A program made the translations under genes and the position numbers. Below the pieces are notes generated by a model. The model was not told where the DNA came from and did no database searches. It worked only from the letters and a program-made list of their open reading frames with translations. A stretch of DNA of 64,000 bases from Bog-473 sp963717455 (GTDB lineage Bacteria > Actinomycetota > Acidimicrobiia > Acidimicrobiales > RAAP-2), in the NCBI GenBank assembly GCA_963717455.1, contig OY970336.1:682001-746000 (forward strand), read 5' to 3'. Shown here piece after piece: positions 25,889 to 34,270 of the stretch. Numbering within the stretch: the stretch's first letter is position 1; each line of letters opens with the position of its first letter.

Positions 25889-28399
25889 GTGTTCGAACGT
25901 TTCACCGACCGGGCACGGAGGGTGTTGGTGCTGGCGCAGGAGGAAGCGCGCCTGCTGAATCACAGCTTCATCGGCACCGAGCACATTCTCCTCGGGCTGA
26001 TCCACGAAGGCGAGGGGGTCGCTGCGAAGGCGCTCGAGTCCCTCGGGATCTCCCTCGAGGCCGTGCGTGAGAAGGTCGAAGAGACGATCGGCATGGCCGG
26101 GACCGCGCCGAGCGGCTCACCCCCGTTCACGCCGCGCGCCAAGAAGGTCCTCGAGCTCTCGCTCCGCGAGGCCCTGCAGCTCGGCCACAGCTACATCGGC
26201 ACCGAGCACATGCTCCTCGGTCTCGTACGCGAGGGCGAGGGCGTGGCTGCCACCGTCCTCGTCAGCCTCGGAGCCGACCTCGGGCGCGTGCGCCAGCAGG
26301 TCATCCAGCTCATGTCGGGCAACCAGGGCAAGGAGTCCGTCGGCGCGAGCCAGGGCGCCAGCTCGGGCGACAACCCCTCGGGCTCGCCGGTGCTCGACCA
26401 GTTCGGGCGCAACCTCACCCAGCTCGCCCGGGACGGCAAGCTCGACCCGGTCATCGGACGTGCCAAAGAGATCGAACGCGTCATGCAGGTCCTGTCGCGC
26501 CGCACCAAGAACAACCCCGTCCTGATCGGTGAGCCCGGCGTCGGCAAGACCGCCATCGTGGAGGGCCTGGCCCAGCGCATCGTGGCCAACGAGGTGCCCG
26601 AGACGCTGACCGGCAAGCAGCTCTACACGCTCGACCTGGGCGCCCTCGTGGCGGGCAGCCGCTACCGCGGCGACTTCGAGGAGCGGTTGAAGAAGGTCCT
26701 CAAGGAGATCCGCACCCGGGGCGACATCGTGCTGTTCATCGACGAGATCCACACGCTGGTCGGCGCGGGTGCCGCCGAGGGTGCGATCGACGCCGCGTCC
26801 ATCCTCAAGCCCATGCTGGCGCGCGGCGAGCTGCAGACCGTCGGCGCCACCACGATCGACGAGTACCGCAAGCACCTCGAGAAGGACGCCGCACTCGAGC
26901 GGCGCTTCCAGCCCGTCAAGGTGGATCAGCCGACGGTGGCGCTGACCATCGACATCCTCAAGGGCCTGCGCGACCGCTACGAGTCGCACCACGCGGTCAG
27001 CATCACCGACCAGGCGCTGGTGGCCGCGGCCAACCTGGCCGACCGCTACCTGGCGGACCGCTACCTCCCGGACAAGGCGATCGACCTCATCGACGAGGCC
27101 GGCAGCCGCCTGCGAATCCGGCGCATGAGCACCCCGCCGGGCGCCAAGAAGCTCGACGAGGAGATCGCGCGCCTACGCGCCGACAAGGAGGCTGCCATCG
27201 AGAAGGGCGCCTTTGAGCAGGCCAAGAAGCTGGCCGAGCAGGAGAAGGAGCGCCTCGACCGCAAGGAGAGCCAGGAGGCCGAGCTGCGCGCCGAGGGCGT
27301 CGACCTCTTCGACGTCGTGGACGAAGAGGTGATCGCCGAGGTGCTGGCCGCCTGGACCGGGATCCCGGTCTACCGGCTCACCGAGGAGGAGACCGCCAAG
27401 CTCCTGCGCATGGAGGAGGAGCTGCACAAGCGGGTCATCGGGCAGGAGGAGGCGCTCAAGGCGCTGTCGCGTGCTATCCGGCGCACGCGCGCCGGCCTCA
27501 AGGACCCCAAGCGCCCGAGTGGCTCGTTCATCTTCCTCGGCCCCACGGGCGTCGGGAAGACCGAGCTCGCCAAGACGCTGGCCGAGTTCCTCTTCGACGA
27601 CGAGGACGCGCTGATCCAGCTCGACATGTCCGAGTACATGGAGAAGCACACGGTCAGCCGGTTGGTCGGCTCGCCTCCCGGCTACGTCGGGTACGAGGAG
27701 GGTGGCCAGCTCACCGAAGCCGTGCGGCGCAAGCCGTTCTCGGTCGTGCTCTTCGACGAGGTCGAGAAGGCCCACCCCGACGTGTTCAACACGCTCCTGC
27801 AGATCCTGGAGGACGGTCGCCTGACCGACGCCCAGGGCCGCTCGGTCGACTTCAAGAACACCGTGCTGATCATGACGTCGAACCTGGGCACCGCGGACCT
27901 GCGCAAGTCGTCCATGGGCTTCGCCAAGACCTCGGAGGCGGTGACCTACGAGCGCATGAAGGCCAAGGTGGACGAGGCGCTCAAGAGCCACTTCCGGCCC
28001 GAGTTCCTGAACCGGATCGACGAGGTCATCGTGTTCCACGAGCTCTCGCGGGCCGAGGTCACCGAGATCGTCGACCTCCTCATGTCGCGCACCGTCAAGC
28101 AGCTGTCCGACCAGGGCATCGGCCTGGAGCTGACGCCCGCCGCCCGCACGCTGCTGGCCGAGAAGGGCTACGACCCGCAGCTCGGGGCACGGCCACTGCG
28201 CCGGGCGATCCAGCAGCTGGTCGAGGACCCGCTGTCGGAGCGCATCCTGTGGAAGGAGTTCCGGGTGGGCGAGACGATCGTCGTCGACGTGGAGGAGTCG
28301 CCCATCGACGGCGAGGGGCCGCAGCTCAGCTTCACGGCGATCGAGGGGATCCAGCCCCCGCCGCTCGAGCTCGCCGGCGCCGGCGCGGACGCCGAGTAA
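25889..28399 (+). CDS. clpC: AAA+ unfoldase ClpC
   Basis: This 836-residue Hsp100 protein has two N-terminal Clp repeat units (starting FTDRARRVLVLAQEEA and FTPRAKKVLELSL), a first AAA+ domain (GEPGVGKT, DEIH), a UVR-type middle domain (KLAEQEKERLDRKE) and a second AAA+ domain (GPTGVGKTEL, VVLFDEVEKAH). It feeds unfolded substrates to ClpP in protein quality control. The C terminus ends in an acidic stretch. The start is a GTG. It is a known SigR target in Streptomyces, so the upstream sigma system may act on it. Confidence 0.96.
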   Translation: MFERFTDRARRVLVLAQEEARLLNHSFIGTEHILLGLIHEGEGVAAKALESLGISLEAVREKVEETIGMAGTAPSGSPPFTPRAKKVLELSLREALQLGHSYIGTEHMLLGLVREGEGVAATVLVSLGADLGRVRQQVIQLMSGNQGKESVGASQGASSGDNPSGSPVLDQFGRNLTQLARDGKLDPVIGRAKEIERVMQVLSRRTKNNPVLIGEPGVGKTAIVEGLAQRIVANEVPETLTGKQLYTLDLGALVAGSRYRGDFEERLKKVLKEIRTRGDIVLFIDEIHTLVGAGAAEGAIDAASILKPMLARGELQTVGATTIDEYRKHLEKDAALERRFQPVKVDQPTVALTIDILKGLRDRYESHHAVSITDQALVAAANLADRYLADRYLPDKAIDLIDEAGSRLRIRRMSTPPGAKKLDEEIARLRADKEAAIEKGAFEQAKKLAEQEKERLDRKESQEAELRAEGVDLFDVVDEEVIAEVLAAWTGIPVYRLTEEETAKLLRMEEELHKRVIGQEEALKALSRAIRRTRAGLKDPKRPSGSFIFLGPTGVGKTELAKTLAEFLFDDEDALIQLDMSEYMEKHTVSRLVGSPPGYVGYEEGGQLTEAVRRKPFSVVLFDEVEKAHPDVFNTLLQILEDGRLTDAQGRSVDFKNTVLIMTSNLGTADLRKSSMGFAKTSEAVTYERMKAKVDEALKSHFRPEFLNRIDEVIVFHELSRAEVTEIVDLLMSRTVKQLSDQGIGLELTPAARTLLAEKGYDPQLGARPLRRAIQQLVEDPLSERILWKEFRVGETIVVDVEESPIDGEGPQLSFTAIEGIQPPPLELAGAGADAE

Positions 28400-28416
28400 C
28401 ACGCTCACGTCGGCGC

Positions 28417-28432
28417 CCCCGCCTCGGCGGGG
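28417..28432 (+). terminator. GC hairpin after clpC
   Basis: CCCCGCC and GGCGGGG face each other 17 bases after the clpC stop. There is no T-run after it, so it is a weak or GC-type terminator. Confidence 0.4.
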
Positions 28433-28493
28433 AGTTGGCTTGGTGAGCTCTACGGCCTCAACCACAGCAGGGTGTCCGACGTGTGCCACTTTT

Positions 28494-28523
28494 GAAACTA
28501 TCAACGGCATCGTTGATAGTTTC
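28494..28523. repeat. Perfect 13-base inverted repeat between convergent genes
   Basis: GAAACTATCAACG and CGTTGATAGTTTC flank a four-base loop (GCAT). The element is far more AT-rich than its surroundings and lies between the ends of clpC and the acetyltransferase. It is placed like a bidirectional terminator, yet neither side has the T-run expected; a protein-binding palindrome is the alternative. Confidence 0.6.
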
Positions 28524-28573
28524 GGAAAACATCGCCGGCGCGGGGCGGACTGTCCCACCCCTCCCAACAGGAC

Positions 28574-29107
28574 TCACCCTTCCCAGCAATAGGAGAACAC
28601 TCCGCGCAGCGCTTCGCGGTAACCGGGGAGGCGGCGAGCCAGGAAGTGCGGGTTGCCCGCCCCGACCGGTTCGTAGCTGAGGCCGAGCGGGCCCGCGGGC
28701 TCGAAGCCGAAGCGCCCGTAGAAGGCGGGGTCACCGAGGAGTACCAGAAGGGGCCACCCGCGCGCCTCGCCGTGGCGGATCACCTCTTGCACGAGCGCGG
28801 TCCCGAAGCGCCGGTCCTGGTGCGCGGGTGCGACGCACACCGGCGCGACCCCGGCGGCTGCGGTCGCCTGGCCGTCGAGGCGGCCCGGCGCCGCCAGGAC
28901 GTGCCCGACCACGGCCCCGCCGTCGACGGCGACGAGCTCTATCCGGTCCGGTCGTGGGCACCGGTTCCAGGTGCCGCGAACGATGGCCACCTCCTCGGTG
29001 CCGTCGCGCCCGGGGCTGCTGAAGGCGTCGAACACGACGGCCAGCACGGCGACCTCGTCACCAGGGACGACAGGTCTGACGTGTGTCGATCCGCTCGGCG
29101 AGTCCAT
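28574..29107 (-). CDS. GNAT-family N-acetyltransferase
   Basis: This 177-residue acetyltransferase of the YhbS type has the acetyl-CoA pyrophosphate loop in VAPAHQDRRFGTAL and the product motif LLGDPAFYGRFGFE. The ATG at 29107 was chosen because an AAGG ribosome site lies ten bases upstream; a longer version from 29149 would run closer to the radA start. It is divergent from radA. The substrate is unknown. Confidence 0.82.
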   Translation of the reverse strand: MDSPSGSTHVRPVVPGDEVAVLAVVFDAFSSPGRDGTEEVAIVRGTWNRCPRPDRIELVAVDGGAVVGHVLAAPGRLDGQATAAAGVAPVCVAPAHQDRRFGTALVQEVIRHGEARGWPLLVLLGDPAFYGRFGFEPAGPLGLSYEPVGAGNPHFLARRLPGYREALRGVFSYCWEG

Positions 29108-29169
29108 CGCTCGAGCCTTGCACCGCCCGGGGCCGCGCCCCTGTGACACCCGGTCCGTAGCGTGCCCGC

Positions 29170-30567
29170 ATGACCACGACCCAGCGCGCCCGTTCCGACG
29201 TCCCCTATGTCTGCACTTCGTGCGGGACCACCTCGCTGCGCTGGGTCGGCCGGTGCGGCACCTGCGGCGAGTGGAACACCTTGGGCCCGGCGTCCGTCCG
29301 GGTGCACCGGCCGGGGCGGGCGGCCACCGCCGGCACAGCCGCCGTCGCGTTGCGCGACGTGTCGAGCGACGCGGCGCGCCCCCTGCCCACCGGCGTCAGC
29401 GAGCTCGACCGGGTCCTCGGTGGTGGCGTCGTCACCGGCTCGGTGACCCTCGTCTTCGGCCCGCCGGGCATCGGTAAGTCCACCCTTCTGTTCCAGGTGC
29501 TCGCCTCCGTGGCCACGACGGGTGTCGACGTCATGCTCGCCTCGGCCGAGGAGTCGCTCACCCAGGTGAGCGGGCGGGCGACGCGCATCGGCCAGGTGCC
29601 GCACCACCTGCTCGCGCTCGAGGGGTCCGACGTCGAGGCGATCGAGGCGGCCGTCGAGCGCCATCACCCCGCCATCGTGGTGGTCGACTCGCTCCAGTCG
29701 ATCTCCGACTCCGAGCTGGCCCAGCCGGCCGGCAGCCTGGCCCAGGTGCGCGCCTGTGTCGAGCGCCTCACCCGGCTGGCCAAGTCCAGTGGCGTCCCGC
29801 TCCTGCTGGTGGGCCACGTGACCAAGGACGGCGACCTGGCCGGCCCCCGCGCCGTCGAGCACCTCGTCGACACCGTGCTGTCCTTCGACGGCGACCGCCA
29901 CCACGCGCTACGCGTGCTCACCTCGGTCAAGCACCGCTTCGGCCCGACGGGCGAGGTCGGCATCTTCGAGATGCGCGACGACGGCCTGCGCGCCGTCCCC
30001 GATCCCGGCCCGCTCATGTTGGGTGACCGCATGGCCGGCGTCCCCGGCAGCGTGGTCGTGCCCGTCCTACAGGGCCGGCGCCCCCTGCTCGTCGAGGTGC
30101 AGGCCCTGCTGGGGCCGGGCACGGGTGGTGGTGCCGGTGCGGGGCGGCCCCACACCCTGGGTGTCGACGCCGCGCGGGCGAACCTGCTCCTCGCGGTCCT
30201 GGCTTGCCGCACCGGCGTCGACGTACCGGTGCCCGCCGAGTTCTTCGTCGCCGCCGCCGGCGGCATCACCATCACCGAGCCGGCGGCCGACCTGGCGCTC
30301 GCCCTCGCCCTGGCCTCGGTGGTCCGTCAGCGGCCCGTGCCACCCGAGTTGGTCGCGTTCGGCGAGCTCGGCCTGGCCGGCGAGGTGCGCACGGTCCCCG
30401 GCGCGGAACGCCGTCTGGCCGAGGCGCACCGCGCCGGCTTCGCGCGTGCGCTGGTGCCCGCTTCCGCGCTGAGCGACGCCGCGGTCACGCCCTCCGGCAT
30501 GGAGGTGCACGGCGTGCGCACCCTGGCCGAGGCGCTGGCCCTGGCCGGTTCGGAGGAGGGCGCGTAG
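29170..30567 (+). CDS. radA: DNA repair protein RadA
   Basis: The 465-residue protein has the N-terminal C4 zinc finger (YVCTSCGTTS, GRCGTCGEWN), a RecA-like core with Walker A GPPGIGKST and Walker B VVVDSLQS, and a C-terminal Lon-protease-like domain. RadA is a helicase for branch migration in recombination. The family motif KNRFG reads KHRFG here (residues about 258-262), an uncommon substitution at a site involved in DNA-dependent activity. TAGCGT six bases before the ATG suggests a leaderless transcript. It precedes disA, as in many Gram-positives. Confidence 0.94.
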   Translation: MTTTQRARSDVPYVCTSCGTTSLRWVGRCGTCGEWNTLGPASVRVHRPGRAATAGTAAVALRDVSSDAARPLPTGVSELDRVLGGGVVTGSVTLVFGPPGIGKSTLLFQVLASVATTGVDVMLASAEESLTQVSGRATRIGQVPHHLLALEGSDVEAIEAAVERHHPAIVVVDSLQSISDSELAQPAGSLAQVRACVERLTRLAKSSGVPLLLVGHVTKDGDLAGPRAVEHLVDTVLSFDGDRHHALRVLTSVKHRFGPTGEVGIFEMRDDGLRAVPDPGPLMLGDRMAGVPGSVVVPVLQGRRPLLVEVQALLGPGTGGGAGAGRPHTLGVDAARANLLLAVLACRTGVDVPVPAEFFVAAAGGITITEPAADLALALALASVVRQRPVPPELVAFGELGLAGEVRTVPGAERRLAEAHRAGFARALVPASALSDAAVTPSGMEVHGVRTLAEALALAGSEEGA

Positions 30568-30578
30568 ACCGGGCCGGG

Positions 30579-30584
30579 TACGAT
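30579..30584 (+). promoter_or_regulatory. -10 element of disA, leaderless
   Basis: TACGAT ends six bases before the GTG start of disA at 30591, the spacing at which transcription would start on the first codon. It lies in the short gap after radA, so disA may be transcribed alone as well as with radA. Confidence 0.4.
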
Positions 30585-30590
30585 GCCCAG

Positions 30591-31653
30591 GTGGTCGACG
30601 GTGCCGGCGACAGCCAACCGCTGAACGACGCGCTGGCGATGATCGCGCCGGGCTCCTCTCTGCGGGAGGGCCTCGACCGGATCCTGCAGGCCAAACACGG
30701 CGCGCTCGATCATCGTGGGGGACGACCCGGCGGTCCTGTCCGTGTGCACCGGCGGGTTCCTGCTCGATGCCGAGTACTCGCCCCAACGACTCTCCGAGCT
30801 GGCCAAGATGGACGGCGCCATCATCCTGGCCGCCGACGCGTCACGTATCGCGCGGGCCAACGTGCACCTCGTGCCCAAGGCCACGATCCCCACCTCGGAG
30901 ACCGGCACCCGTCACCGTACGGCCGAGCGGGTGGCCCGCTCCATCGACGTGCCGGTGATCGCGGTCTCCGAGGCGATGGCGACCATCGCGGTGTACCGCA
31001 ACGACCGCAAGCACACCACGCAGTCTGCGGGCTGGCTGATCGACCGCTCGAGCCAGGCCCTCTCCACGCTGCAGCGCTTCCGGGCCCGCTACGACGATGC
31101 ACTCTCGACGCTCACCCGCCTCGAGATGGAGGACACGGTCTCGGTCCGCGACGTCGTCTCCGTGCTCCAGCCCGGCGAGATGGTGCGCCGCATCGCCGAG
31201 GAGATCGAGGGCCACCTCGTCGAGCTCGGCTCCGACGGCCGGCTCATCCACCTCCAGACCGAAGAGCTGAGCGCCGGCGTCGAGGAGAGCCTGACGCTGG
31301 TCCTTCGCGACTACGCCGACGAGAACGGGATCGCCCACCTGCGCTCGCTCTCGCCCGACACCCTCATGGACCTGCGCAAGGTCGTGGCGGCGCTGAGCCT
31401 CCCGGCGTCGGACGACCAGCTGCACACCGAGCTCGCACCGCACGGGTACCGCCTCCTGCACCGCCTGCCCCAGCCGCTCTCCGACACCCTGATCGAGCGT
31501 CTGGTCAAGCGCTTCGGCTCGCTGCCCGAGATCCTCTCCGCCTCGGCCGCCGAGCTCGAGTCCGTCGACGGCATCGGTGCCGCCACGGCCCGCCACATCC
31601 GTGACGGCCTGGCCCGCCTGGTCGAGGCGAGCATCTTCGAGCGCTACGAGTGA
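30591..31653 (+). pseudogene. disA: Diadenylate cyclase DisA, frameshifted
   Basis: The gene encodes all DisA parts: an N-terminal diadenylate cyclase domain with DGAIIL and GTRHRTAE (the DGA and RHR motifs), a helical linker and a C-terminal HhH domain (ESVDGIGAATARHI). It would make c-di-AMP and scan DNA. The first 39 codons lie in one frame and the rest in another. The break is at CGCGCTCGATC (30701-30711), where one extra base disrupts GAL-IIVGDD. Removing one base gives 353 residues, a normal length, and the alignment to mycobacterial DisA resumes without a gap. The preserved C-terminal frame argues for recent mutation or a base-calling error. The downstream frame could begin at the GTG at 30715 and give 312 residues. 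Confidence 0.82.
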
Positions 31654-31666
31654 CGGACGGACCTGG

Positions 31667-31751
31667 TAAAATGATTGGCCACCATCGGGCGGCTCAGGCC
31701 CGCCCTGGCAACCTCTCAACAACGCCCGCACGCCCGTGTGCCCATGCGGGC
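31667..31751 (+). promoter_or_regulatory. carD promoter -10 and structured leader
   Basis: TAAAAT at 31667-31672 follows the disA stop by 13 bases and gives carD a leader of about 105 bases. The leader holds two hairpins: GGGCGG/CCGCCC at 31687-31705 with a seven-base loop, and GCCCGCA/TGCGGGC at 31724-31751 with a 14-base loop, then the ribosome site AAGGAG. This may be an RNA-level control of a global transcription factor, but no known riboswitch is recognised. Confidence 0.45.
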
Positions 31752-31783
31752 GGACCCGGTGCGCCCAAGGAGTCGTGAGTTCT

Positions 31784-32263
31784 GTGTCCTTCAAGGTCGG
31801 AGACAAAGTCGTCTACCCCCACCACGGGGCGGCCGTCATCGAGAAGCGCGAGACCAAGGTCGCGTTCGGCGAGAAGCGGGAGTACCTCGTCCTGCGGCTG
31901 GCTTACGGCGACCTGATCCTGAACGTCCCGGCGGACAACACCGAGGGCGTGGGCCTGCGCGAGGTGATCAACGACGAGGAAGTGGAGGAGGTCTTCGCCG
32001 TGCTGCGCAAGAAGGAGGCGCGCATGCCGACGAACTGGTCCCGGCGCTACAAGAACCACTCGGAGAAGCTGCGCTCGGGCGACATCTACCAGGTCGCCGA
32101 GGTGGTGCGGAACCTCTCCATCCGGGACAAGGACAAGGGCCTGTCGGCAGGCGAGAAGCGCATGCTGCAGCGAGCCCGCCAGATCCTGGTGTCCGAGCTG
32201 ACCTTCGCCCTCAACGTGGACGAGGAGACGGCCGAAGAGCGTCTGAACGACGCGCTGACCTGA
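31784..32263 (+). CDS. carD: RNA polymerase-binding transcription factor CarD
   Basis: This 159-residue protein has an N-terminal Tudor-like RNA polymerase-interaction domain (FKVGDKVVYPHHGAAVIE) and a helical DNA-binding domain (TNWSRRYKNHSEKL, LSAGEKRML). CarD stabilises the open promoter complex in actinobacteria, especially at rRNA promoters. The GTG at 31784 fits both the mycobacterial N terminus and the AAGGAG upstream; a GTG at 31775 is possible but too close to it. Confidence 0.94.
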   Translation: MSFKVGDKVVYPHHGAAVIEKRETKVAFGEKREYLVLRLAYGDLILNVPADNTEGVGLREVINDEEVEEVFAVLRKKEARMPTNWSRRYKNHSEKLRSGDIYQVAEVVRNLSIRDKDKGLSAGEKRMLQRARQILVSELTFALNVDEETAEERLNDALT

Positions 32264-32292
32264 TCGCCCGGCCCGGTCGCACCCCGGCGTTG

Positions 32293-32937
32293 GTGTGGTC
32301 GATCGTCGTGGCCGGTGGCGCGGGCCGGCGCTTCGGTGACCGCAAGCAGTTCTCAACCCTCGGCGGCCGCCCCGTGCTCGAGTGGGCCGTCCAGGCGTGC
32401 CGGCCAGTGTCCGCCGGCGTCGTCCTCGTGCTGCCCGACGACATGCTCGACGCGGACTCCCACGGGGCCGATGCCGTCGTCGCGGGCGGGCGCACGCGGG
32501 CCGACTCGGTGCGCTGCGGGCTGGCCGCGGTCCCCGACGATGCCGAAGTGGTCGTGGTGCACGACGCGGCGCGGCCGCTGGCGTCGCCCCGGCTCTTCGC
32601 TGCCGTGATCGCCGCCGTCGGTGCCGGCGGCGTGGACGGAGCGGTGCCCGGCCTCCCGCCGAGTGACACGATCAAGGCGGTGGACGGCGCCGGCAACGTC
32701 ACGAGCACGCTGGACCGCAGCACGCTGGTCGCCGTCCAGACGCCCCAGGCGTTCCGGGCCGGGGTCCTGCGCCGGGCCCACGAGCAGGCCGGCCCCGGCG
32801 CCACCGACGACGCCATGCTCGTCGAGGCGCTCGGCGGCACCGTGCGGGTGGTGCTCGGCGAGCCGGCCAACCTCAAGATCACCGATCCCGACGACCTGGG
32901 GGCCGCCGAGCGCCTGCTGGCCTCGCGAGAGGTGTGA
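32293..32937 (+). CDS. ispD: 2-C-methyl-D-erythritol 4-phosphate cytidylyltransferase
   Basis: The 214-residue MEP-pathway enzyme has the CTP-binding loop VVAGGAGRRFGDRKQF, VVVHDAARPL, and TPQAFRAGVL with DDAMLVEALGG. A GTG at 32293 (or TTG at 32290) is the likely start, 29 bases after carD. Its stop overlaps ispF (GTGA). Confidence 0.92.
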   Translation: MWSIVVAGGAGRRFGDRKQFSTLGGRPVLEWAVQACRPVSAGVVLVLPDDMLDADSHGADAVVAGGRTRADSVRCGLAAVPDDAEVVVVHDAARPLASPRLFAAVIAAVGAGGVDGAVPGLPPSDTIKAVDGAGNVTSTLDRSTLVAVQTPQAFRAGVLRRAHEQAGPGATDDAMLVEALGGTVRVVLGEPANLKITDPDDLGAAERLLASREV

Positions 32938-33410
32938 GCGTGCGCATCGGCCAGGGGATCGACGTCCATCCGTTCTCCGAGGACCCGCACCGCCGGCTGG
33001 TCCTCGGCGGCGTCGAGATCGAAGGGGCACGCGGGCTGGGCGGCCACAGCGACGCCGACGCCGTCTGCCACGCGCTGGCCGACGCCGTGCTCGGAGCTCT
33101 CGGTCTCGGTGACCTCGGCCGCCATTTCCCCGACACCGACCCGGTCTGGGAGGGCGCCGACAGCGTGGCGCTCCTCACCGAGGTGGTCCGCATGGCGGCC
33201 CGGGAGGGGTTCACCTGCACCAACGCGGACTGCACGGTCGTCGCCGACGCCCCGCGCCTGGCCCCCCACACGTCGGCCATGTCAGAGCTGCTGAGCGCCG
33301 TGCTCGGCGGTCCGGTGTCCGTCAAGGCGACGCGGGCCGAAGGCCTGGGCGCGCTCGGCCGCGCCGAGGGGATCGCCTGCCTGGCCGTGGTGCTGATGGA
33401 GCCGCGGTGA
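32934..33410 (+). CDS. ispF: 2-C-methyl-D-erythritol 2,4-cyclodiphosphate synthase
   Basis: This 158-residue trimer-forming enzyme has GIDVHPF and LGGHSDADAVCHALADAVLGA, including the zinc ligands Asp and His, and KATRAEGLGALGR near the end. It cyclises the IspE product, so with IspD it supplies IPP and DMAPP to the polyprenyl synthase. Confidence 0.95.
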   Translation: MSVRIGQGIDVHPFSEDPHRRLVLGGVEIEGARGLGGHSDADAVCHALADAVLGALGLGDLGRHFPDTDPVWEGADSVALLTEVVRMAAREGFTCTNADCTVVADAPRLAPHTSAMSELLSAVLGGPVSVKATRAEGLGALGRAEGIACLAVVLMEPR

Positions 33411-34270
33411 GCCCGAAGAACCGGTCGTCGCGCGGAGGGCGGCGCACACCGGACAGGAGGCGCGACCCCCGGCCCGGCGGTCGCCCCCGCCCCCAGGCCC
33501 TGAGCGAGCTGGGCGGGGACCAGGTCGAAGGCCGGCGCGCCGTCCTCGAGCTGCTGTCGGTCGGGCGCCGCACCGTGCGGCGGATCATGCTCGCCGAGGA
33601 CCAGGACCCCTCCCCGCAGCTGGACCGGATCGAGGAGCTGGCCGGCCGCCTGCGGGTCCCGGTCGAGACCGTGCCCCGGGCCCGGCTCGATGCCCTGGCC
33701 CGGACCGAGGCGCCCCAGGGCGTGCTTGCGCTGGCCCGGCCGCTCGACCCCGTCTCCCTGGAGGACCTGACCCGTCCGGACCGGCACGGCACGCCGCCGT
33801 TCCTGCTGGTGGCGGCCGGCATCACGGACCCCCGCAACCTGGGCGCGCTGCTGCGCAGCGCAGAGTGCGCCGGCGTCACCGGGGTCGTGCTGCCCCGCCA
33901 CCGCTCGGCCCGCCTGTCACCGACGGTCACCAAGACCGCCGCCGGGGCGATCGAACACCTGCCCTTCGCCGTCGTAGGAGGCGTGCCGGCCGCGCTGAGC
34001 GAGCTGCGCGAGCTCGGCGTGTGGTCGATCGGGCTCGCCGGGGAGGCGGACCAGTCGCTCTACGACCTGCCGCTGGGCGAGGGGCCTGTGGCCCTGGTGG
34101 TGGGCAGCGAGGAGAAGGGGCTGGCGCCGCTGGTGCGCCGGCGCTGCGATGCGGTGGCCGCCATCCCCCAGCACGGAGCGCTGCCCTCGCTCAACGTCGG
34201 TGTGGCCGGCGCGGTGGCTTGCTTCGAGGTCGCCCGCCAGCGCGTCACGGCGACAGCGCAGCGCACCTAA
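33407..34270 (+). CDS. rlmB: 23S rRNA (guanosine-2'-O-)-methyltransferase, RlmB/SpoU type
   Basis: The 287-residue protein has a basic disordered N terminus (about 30 residues), the L30-like substrate-binding domain and a SPOUT domain with the trefoil-knot motifs GITDPRNLGALLRSAE, VVGSEEKGL and LPSLNVGVAGAVACFE. It methylates rRNA or tRNA. The GTG start overlaps ispF. It converges on mscL with a four-base overlap. Confidence 0.92.
   Translation: MSPKNRSSRGGRRTPDRRRDPRPGGRPRPQALSELGGDQVEGRRAVLELLSVGRRTVRRIMLAEDQDPSPQLDRIEELAGRLRVPVETVPRARLDALARTEAPQGVLALARPLDPVSLEDLTRPDRHGTPPFLLVAAGITDPRNLGALLRSAECAGVTGVVLPRHRSARLSPTVTKTAAGAIEHLPFAVVGGVPAALSELRELGVWSIGLAGEADQSLYDLPLGEGPVALVVGSEEKGLAPLVRRRCDAVAAIPQHGALPSLNVGVAGAVACFEVARQRVTATAQRT

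Noticed and set aside
28494..28523. Intrinsic terminator with T-run
   Set aside because: The stem is strong but neither flank has a T-run, so it is listed as an inverted repeat.
30701..30711. Programmed +1 ribosomal frameshifting at CGCGCTCGATC
   Set aside because: There is no stop codon in the zero frame at the site, and a Leu tRNA on CTC would not re-pair well with TCG. A base error or mutation is likelier.
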